Positions 63,001 through 64,000 of a stretch of DNA of 64,000 bases are shown here, piece after piece. This DNA is from DATDDB01 sp035260545 (lineage in GTDB: Bacteria; Pseudomonadota; Gammaproteobacteria; Burkholderiales; Gallionellaceae). The stretch's first letter is position 1. Every line of letters starts with the position of its first letter. The DNA is taken from the NCBI GenBank assembly GCA_035260545.1, contig DATFUZ010000040.1, forward strand, positions 5,686 to 69,685, read 5' to 3'. Below the pieces are notes generated by a model. That model was not told the DNA's origin, did not search any database, and was given only the letters and a program-made list of their open reading frames with translations. A program made the translations under genes and the position numbers.

Positions 63001-64000
63001 ATGCCGTGCTGGCGCGCCCCGTCCCGTTGCGGAACGCCCGGCGCACCGTTGAAGATTGCTTTGAAGCTGGAGGATGTTCTGATTCTCGAATGGAAACGCC
63101 GCGTCATCTTCTGGACCGGCGCGGTCAGTGTGGCCCTTGTCGCGATCATGTTCGCCATCGCGTGCGACGTGGCGAATGGCGCGTTCCACAAAGTGATCGG
63201 ATACTCCCGCTACATTCCCCTCCTGCTCACGCCGCTCGGCCTCATGCTGATCGCTGCGGTCACCCAGCGCTTCTTTGCCGGCTCGCAGGGGAGCGGCATT
63301 CCGCAGGCCATCGCGGCGCTGGATCCTCAAGAAAGCGCATCCGTCCGCGAAAAAGTGCTCTCGATGCGGGTGATGATGGGCAAGATCGGGCTGACCATAG
63401 TCGCGCTGTTCTGCGGCGCGGCCGTGGGACGCGAAGGCCCCACGGTGCAGATCGGCGCCGCCATCATGCACAAGCTCGGCAACTATGCCCGCTTTCCCAA
63501 GCATGACCTGGAGCGCGGGCTGATCCTGGCGGGCGGCGCGGCTGGCGTCGCCGCAGCGTTCAACACTCCGCTGGCGGGCATCGTGTTCGCCATCGAGGAA
63601 ATGGGCCGTTCCTTCGAGCGGCATATCAGCACCACCATCCTGATGACGGTCATCATTGCGGGCCTGACCTCGATCGCGGTGCTCCGCCACGACTACACCT
63701 ATTTCGGCCGCACCTCCGATAGCCTCAGCTTCGGCCACGAATGGTGGGCCGTGCTGGCCTGCGGCCTCGCGGGCGGCGTGCTGGGAGGCATCTTCGGCCG
63801 CGCGCTGATCGGGCTGAGCAACGGCCTGCCGGGCAGGGCCGGCGTCTGGATGCGCGAACATCCGATTCAGTTCGCCGGCGTCTGCGGCCTGATCATCGCC
63901 ATCGTCGGCGTGGCTTCCGGCAGCACCACCTACGGCAGCGGCTATGAAGAAGCCAAATCGCTGATCGATGGCAAGGCGGCCCTGCCCGAGAGTTTCGGCC
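63001..64000 (+). CDS. ClC-family chloride channel/antiporter (3' end outside window)
   Basis: An open frame running off the right edge, at least 333 codons. ClC signatures are present in order: GSGIPQ (Cl-binding loop), GREGPTVQ and AFNTPLAGIVFAIEE, with several membrane helices. GSGIP rather than a fluoride-type motif indicates a chloride channel or exchanger. The start is uncertain: the ATG at 63001 is the first in frame, but TTG codons at 63049 and 63061 are also possible and would give a more typical N-terminus (LKLEDVLILEWKRRVIFW). Confidence 0.9.
   Translation, partial: MPCWRAPSRCGTPGAPLKIALKLEDVLILEWKRRVIFWTGAVSVALVAIMFAIACDVANGAFHKVIGYSRYIPLLLTPLGLMLIAAVTQRFFAGSQGSGIPQAIAALDPQESASVREKVLSMRVMMGKIGLTIVALFCGAAVGREGPTVQIGAAIMHKLGNYARFPKHDLERGLILAGGAAGVAAAFNTPLAGIVFAIEEMGRSFERHISTTILMTVIIAGLTSIAVLRHDYTYFGRTSDSLSFGHEWWAVLACGLAGGVLGGIFGRALIGLSNGLPGRAGVWMREHPIQFAGVCGLIIAIVGVASGSTTYGSGYEEAKSLIDGKAALPESFG

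Overview
The window reads as chromosomal DNA of a GC-rich betaproteobacterium, most likely from the Nitrosomonadales/Gallionellales/Methylophilales side of the class. Three things point there. The translation block thrS-infC-rpmI-rplT-pheS-pheT-ihfA-merR-tRNA-Pro is in classical proteobacterial order. Hsp70-like, Lon-like and BCAM0308-type genes sit next to glnB. A near-consensus promoter carries a GAACGAACGTTC box, the non-canonical LexA motif described for Sideroxydans and relatives, rather than the usual betaproteobacterial CTGT-N8-ACAG. Assignment below class level is inference.

Layout. 276-5801: stress and proteostasis genes (small HMA-fold-like protein, Hsp70-like chaperone, Lon-related protease, zinc-ribbon protein). 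5926-6264: glnB. 6470-13982: an SOS mutasome operon read leftward, helicase-imuA-imuB-dnaE2, with a LexA-type operator inside its promoter and a 122-bp palindromic element between imuB and dnaE2. 14202-21757: tRNA-Pro and the translation operon. infC appears to start at AUA, and hairpin terminators lie in the rplT-pheS gap and just after the thrS promoter. 21891-24213: dapA-bamC-MBL hydrolase. 24339-28917: an SDR gene facing a four-gene TRAP transporter operon (TatT, DctP, DctQ, DctM). 29044-31434: tex.

31674-35321 is a solitary 1215-residue YobI/KAP-type membrane P-loop NTPase. Its base composition is clearly more AT-rich than its surroundings, and it is the best candidate for an acquired defence or conflict gene. 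It is followed by an accessory stretch (35300-40040) with inverted repeats, a REP-like palindrome pair, two related small ORFs that share an upstream region, and small redox and membrane genes (F420-reductase-like protein, lipoprotein cytochrome c, SRPBCC, DUF2127, GST, DUF2784).

40039-53778: a PilZ-like orphan, a hybrid histidine kinase, a patatin lipase, a DUF4139 protein, gamma-glutamyltransferase with a secreted Cys-rich protein, YjbQ, an FAD oxidoreductase, SirB2, Hsp33, GreB and a small lipoprotein. 54164-58728: moeA, two related Ser/Thr kinases (one fused to membrane helices and a degenerate GGDEF domain) and a MarR regulator. 58888-59071: a strongly structured, terminator-ended region that looks like an undescribed small RNA. 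59202 to the end: an Ala/Pro-rich membrane protein, a P-type ATPase and a ClC channel cut by the window edge.

All calls come from reading the sequence and translations. No database search or folding program was run, and composition statements are by eye.
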